Shown piece after piece: positions 60,083 through 64,000 of a DNA stretch of 64,000 bases. Position 1 is the first letter of the stretch; each line of letters begins with the position of its first letter. This DNA is from Smittia aterrima (taxonomy: Eukaryota > Arthropoda > Insecta > Diptera > Chironomidae): assembly GCA_033063855.1 (NCBI GenBank), contig CP093829.1:19251537-19315536 (forward strand). Direction: 5' to 3'. The position numbers and the translations under genes were made by a program. Below the pieces are notes generated by a model. That model was not told the DNA's origin. It ran no database searches and saw only the letters and a program-made list of their open reading frames with translations.

Positions 60083-60864
60083 TCAAACAGCGACCGCCAT
60101 AGGTGCTTCTCCTAATCCTGGGTTCCTCGAAGGACTAGGACTTCTCTCTTCCGCAGGCAAATGTTGACTAATAGCGCTACGAATAGAAACTTGATCGCTT
60201 GCCTTGACACGATAATCCTTGAAGAGCGAATAAACACAAACTGCGAAGTAAAACTTGATGAAGAAGAAGAAAATGCAAAGCTTTGAAATTTGAAGTCGGA
60301 AGAACATTCCAATGATTCCAAGAACGAGCGCTAAGATCAAGAAGAAGACATCGAAGAGCAGATATGGAAGGAACAGATACTTCGAGCGCTAAGAATTAGA
60401 AAATTAAGTCAATTAAAAGTAATTAAAAAAATTAATTGTTTCCTTCTCACCCTTGAAATTCCGACCAAGAGCATGAGCGTGAAGACGAAATAGAGAACGA
60501 ATATAAACGCCAGAACCAGGTTTAGCACGATTAGATTCGCTAAACAGAAAGAATTTGCAAATTAGTGTTCATGTCGATGGTTTCAAAGCTAATCAATATT
60601 ACTTCGGACTTTCTCGGTGAAAGTGTCGCGCGGATGCTCGAGAATCAAGTAATAATACCAATCACGTTCCAAATCATCTGTGAAGTCGAGCAAATCGAAG
60701 CTGTTGATGTACTTGACCTCACTATAAACAGCAGCGAACGATAAAACTGCCCAAAACAAGGCTTCAATCGACACAAATATCAACACTCCACTCCTTAAGC
60801 CAAATATAAAGCAACACTTGTTAAAGCGAGGCAATGGCGACGCGGAATTCTCATCCAATTTCAT
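60083..60864 (-). CDS. Four-transmembrane protein, tandem copy 2 (DUF4728-like)
   Basis: Exons 60603-60864, 60451-60539 and 60083-60388 join in frame to 218 residues. Same plan as copy 1: KCCFIFGLRSG, helix 1 (VSIEALFWAVLSFAAVYSE), an acidic loop with a WYYYLILE motif matching WYFFLIFG of copy 1, then helices 2-4 and FKDYRVKAS. The C-terminal tail is longer and Ser/Pro-rich (EERSPSPSRNPG), which may be a phosphorylation or binding region. The copies differ in most residues but share positions of Cys, Trp and the tail YR, so the duplication is old compared with the AKR and MRP pairs. Confidence 0.83.
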
Positions 60865-61462
60865 GATGTTGCCGCAACAGAGTCTCGAGGATTACTAACA
60901 GAAGTTTCCTAAAATTGTTAGGTCTTCTTCGTCTTCAAATATTCCTTGCGCATGATCAATGATACGACGAGAATAAAGTTGATTAGACTCTCAAGGGGAA
61001 ATTCATAAATTAATTTCGATTAATTGAAGGATTCGACTTGAAACTTAACAAAAAAATTTAAATTAAATCAACAAAGTTCAATGACAATGTTTTAATTTAA
61101 ATTCAAGTTTACAAAAGTCTCGATTTTCGTGTCAGAAGATTCGCAATAAAAACTGGCGCCACGATTCTTCGTCGCTCCCTCGTCATCCCAATTTCTCCTC
61201 AATCCACTTCCTTGTCGTTCTGTCTTTTGTAAGAAAAATTTATTTGCAAAAACAAAAATCAGATCAAATGATAATTTCTCAGCCTGAAACTTTCTCGTGA
61301 CCTTCGATGAGTCCCTCGCATAAAACAAAGACTTCTTGTCAAATATTTATTTTCTTCTTTTGTTTGCCTTTCGTCACATGCATTAACAAAACACGTGACT
61401 TGAGCAGAATAGTCAATTTGAGTTTATTAGTTTTAATCTAATGTCACAAGAATAATTTTCTC
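60865..61462. other. Spacer between four-helix genes 2 and 3
   Basis: About 600 bp of AT-rich sequence. No exon or repeat seen. Confidence 0.5.
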
Positions 61463-62187
61463 TCACACGTTAACTACATCACAAATACTTTCCATCGTTG
61501 TAGCGGCGCTTAGTCCACTCGTAAATGAAACGTCGTAATTATCATCCACAACGCCCCCGCATTCCTTGTACAACGAGAAGACAGCAACGGCAGAATTCAA
61601 TTTCAATGAGAAAAAGATAAAGCAAATCCAAAACATTCTCAAGTTCCAGACAATCACAGCGACAATGAAGAAGCAACCGGATAAATTTATCATCACAATA
61701 TCGTATATCAAGTAAGGGATGAACCAATTTGGGCTTGACTAAAATAAAATATTGATTATTAAAGAAACTAAATATTTTTGAAATGTAAATATTTACTTTG
61801 AATATTCCAATTAACAGAAATGGTGTGAAGATAAAGTAGAGAAGAAATATTCCAACGAGAATTGTGTTGAGGAAGATCACCGACGCTAGAATAAAATTAA
61901 TGTCAACTCATGAGAACACTCAACAAACACTCACATCTCATTGTTTCTTTCGGAATTCCTTGAACTTCACCGAATAATAAGTTAAAGTACAAGTCACGTC
62001 TTAGCACAGCTTCAAACTCAATCAAGTCGTTCGCCTCAAGGCAGTCAAGCTCGACACTGAGCGCCGAAAGTAAAAAGAAAATCCAGACGACATACTCAAT
62101 CAAAATGTAAATTGTTGCGGCTGGTTTTAGATTAAATAGGAAACAAAATTTCGTGGTGGTTGGAAGTGGATCCTTTCGAGTCGTCAT
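61463..62187 (-). CDS. Four-transmembrane protein, tandem copy 3 (DUF4728-like)
   Basis: Exons 61935-62187, 61797-61885 and 61463-61738 join in frame to 205 residues. The leader has KFCFLFNLKP where copies 1 and 2 have KCC and LR, so one of the paired cysteines is Phe. Helices are ILIEYVVWIFFLLSALSVE, FLNTILVGIFLLYFIFTPFL, FIPYLIYDIVMINLSGCFF and a last one around FWICFIFFSLKLNSAVAVF. The end of helix 4 reads YKECGGVV instead of (F)K-YR, and the tail is Ser/Thr-rich. It is the most diverged of the three but keeps the same exon structure and should still be membrane-embedded. Confidence 0.82.
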
Positions 62188-62683
62188 GTCGAATCTGTGG
62201 TGATCTCAAGACTGAACATCTTCTCGAAAGCTATCTCGCTATGCAATGACTATAAACTTTTATGCGCATGCTGCATTTTTGGTACAATCCCCTTGAATTC
62301 TGGCGACAATTGTCTTCTCGGCTTTGGAAGCAAAAAAATAAATATTTTTCTCGGAAAATCTTCGGGTTTGCGTTCGTTGAGATTGAAACGCGGATCATAT
62401 TTAGGAAAAGCTTTTGCCACAAATGTTGTCAGTGAAACACTTCAAATGATTATTTTATACGATTCTTAGAAAGTGAAGAATCCTTTGAGAGAGCGAAGCT
62501 TTATTTAAATATTTTTATTGTTTGGATCTCTCGACAAATGTTTTTCACAAGTTCGATGATCCCTTATGTTTGTTGCATTAACGTCATCTTATTCTCGATG
62601 AAAACAACAGCAGATGAAAAACTCCTTTAAAACAGTTGCAATGAAGAAAAACGAGTCAGTTGTTTTTTATTTTGACAAAAGTG
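62188..62683. other. Divergent upstream region
   Basis: About 500 bp between the starts of the minus-strand four-helix gene 3 and the plus-strand small secreted gene. GCGCATGC-type words near 62261. No gene; the two short frames here are overlapping shadows. Confidence 0.45.
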
Positions 62684-63448
62684 ATGACTGGAAAACTTGA
62701 GGTTCTGTTCGTTGTGGTTTTGCTCGTCGGCATGGGTAAAATTGAAATATTGACATCAAGTGAAAGTGAAAATATTTTCCTTTTCTAGCATCTGCTGGTC
62801 CTCATTGGGGAGGTGCACGAAGGAGTAGACGTAAAATAATTACTTTGACAAATTTGAATCGAATAATGAAGAATCTTTTCTTAGATTACGGTGGATATGG
62901 TGAATCTAGAAGTGATTCCAGCAGTAGCGAGGAACATGGAAGAAAAATTACAGCAGCTTCATCTCCACCACCTTTAATACTTTCACAAGCAGGTAAGATT
63001 TTTTCAGCAGTTTATATTTGAAAGGTTTAATTGCAAGAAAATAATTATTTTCATATTTAGACAAGGATGCAATAATTGCTGCATATCTAAATAGCTTAAC
63101 GACTACAAGTGAGAAATGATTTTAATTAAAATAATTTCTATAAATATGTTTTAAAATATTCACAGCATCTACTTCAACAACGACTGTGACTTCATCAACA
63201 AGTGAGTAATTATTCTGATATTTAAATGTTTGCTATTGCATAAATATTTCCCACCAACTACATCAGAAACTTCAACCACAGCAGCAACGTCTTCTACCAC
63301 AATTTCAGGTGACGGTAAGATTCAATTTTTGAGTACTCATTTCAATGAAAATAATTAAATATTTCTTTCTCCTCTTGTAGAACAACTGGACCAGGCCATG
63401 AAGGCGTTTTTGGAAACTCGGGGCTACAAAGTTACACGAATTACTTAA
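62684..63448 (+). CDS. Small secreted Thr/Ser-rich protein from seven micro-exons
   Basis: Exons 62684-62735, 62789-62830, 62885-62992, 63061-63108, 63166-63201, 63267-63314 and 63381-63448 join to 133 residues; the longest exon is 108 nt. I do not recognise a family. A signal peptide (MTGKLEVLFVVVLLVGMASA) is followed by PHWGGARRSRHYGGYGESR, an acidic Ser run (SDSSSSEEHGRK), then a mucin-like region of TTT, TSTSTTT, TSSTTISG words. The C-terminus is EQLDQAMKAFLETRGYKVTR. Every one of the six introns is phase 1, so each internal exon (42, 108, 48, 36, 48 nt) can be skipped or repeated without a frameshift. Likely an extracellular O-glycosylated product of saliva, gut or cuticle; that is inference. 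All splice sites are GT-AG. Confidence 0.75.
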
Positions 63449-63801
63449 ATTCCCTTTTCTTGTCAAAATGTCTGTTTCAATAAAAAAAAGAATTCGTTTA
63501 AACTCGACGTATTGACGTAAACTTTAACGTACTTCCAGTTGCGTCAGCACTCACAGAACTCCCCTTCACAGAAACCAACTTGTATTCACATTCAATGTTT
63601 TTATTATCGAGTTTCATATAAACTCAAAAGAAAATATAAAATATTTGTTATCACAGAAAGTTAATCCAGTCTTCGTTGAGGTTCCTTACGATACTTTTAT
63701 TAAAGACATTTTTATTCAGTTAGGTAAATTAAAGTCAAATTGCGGCTATTTTGTTGTTATTTTCATTACAAGTTCAAAGTCCAATTTCACAGATTTGTAA
63801 A
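63449..63801. other. Spacer before the isomerase gene
   Basis: AATAAA at about 63479 fits polyadenylation of the small secreted gene. The remaining sequence is AT-rich with no other feature. Confidence 0.55.
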
Positions 63802-64000
63802 ATGATTCCGTCGCAACTTTTAAGATTCGCAAGAAAAGTCAATGTAAGTTCAGTGAAATGCGTTGGCGCTAGCTTTGCTCGTTATCAATCGACAGCAGCC
63901 AACGATTTAGTTCTTGTTGATGTTAACGACAAGACCGGATATGCAACAGTCACAATGAACCGGCCTCCAGTCAACAGTCTCAATCTTGAGCTTCTTACAG
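63802..64000 (+). CDS. ECI1: Mitochondrial enoyl-CoA delta isomerase 1, 5' end only
   Basis: An open frame from ATG 63802 to the window edge (66 full codons). The enzyme moves cis/trans-3 double bonds to trans-2 during beta-oxidation of unsaturated fatty acids, in the mitochondrial matrix. The first ~30 residues (MIPSQLLRFARKV, then RYQST) are basic and Ser-rich, a mitochondrial presequence. The crotonase-fold start DKTGYATVTMNRPPVNSLNL matches the ECI1 N-terminus (NPPVNSLS in other animals), which separates it from general enoyl-CoA hydratases. The catalytic part lies beyond the window. A GTAAGT at 63844 resembles a donor, but the frame reads through it into the expected sequence. Confidence 0.85.
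   Translation, partial: MIPSQLLRFARKVNVSSVKCVGASFARYQSTAANDLVLVDVNDKTGYATVTMNRPPVNSLNLELLT

Overview
The window is animal nuclear DNA, most likely from an insect and probably a lower dipteran such as a midge. It is AT-rich. Genes are split by very short GT-AG introns of about 50-70 nt. The gene set includes insect-typical families: an ecdysteroid-kinase-like (EcKL/CHK) gene, an arthropod SMYD protein, executioner-type caspases and tandem four-helix membrane genes. The species is inferred from style only. Exon joins were worked out by hand from splice sites and reading phase; every spliced model given as complete closes in frame.

0-24.9 kb: a SET/MYND (SMYD) gene, 5' end not found; a single-pass receptor-like gene with MANSC and LDL-A modules (minus); an 11 kb stretch with no gene I can support; a PPP1R14-type phosphatase inhibitor; a tiny two-exon Dpy-30 gene; and the alanyl-tRNA editing protein Aarsd1.

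25-41.5 kb: a young, repeat-rich duplication cluster. It holds three near-identical aldo-keto reductases (AKR), one AKR fragment, two intronless caspases and one complete ABCC4-like transporter. The order is AKR1, caspase 1, AKR2, ABCC4-like, AKR fragment, satellite block, caspase 2, AKR3. A caspase plus its downstream AKR appears to be the duplicated unit. The satellite block (33.9-38.5 kb) mixes arrays of a 31-bp repeat with three copies of a ~380-bp module, followed by a compositionally foreign, SINE-like insert.

41.6-46.3 kb: conserved single-copy genes: EMC3 (minus), alpha/epsilon-sarcoglycan (plus, with a GC-AG intron), and an EcKL kinase (minus).

46.7-58 kb: two tandem full-length MRP1/ABCC1-type transporters on the minus strand. 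They are very similar in sequence but differ by three introns, and they share a GATA-containing block in intron 1.

58.5-64 kb: three tandem four-transmembrane genes with identical exon architecture, a small secreted Thr/Ser-rich protein built from phase-1 micro-exons, and the 5' end of a mitochondrial enoyl-CoA delta isomerase.

AKRs, ABCC pumps and EcKL kinases are all families linked to handling of small lipophilic or conjugated molecules, so 25-58 kb may be a loose detoxification neighbourhood. That grouping is inference. I found no clearly new multi-gene system. The least ordinary items are the caspase/AKR duplication with N-terminal hydrophobic caspases, the satellite block, and the all-phase-1 micro-exon gene.
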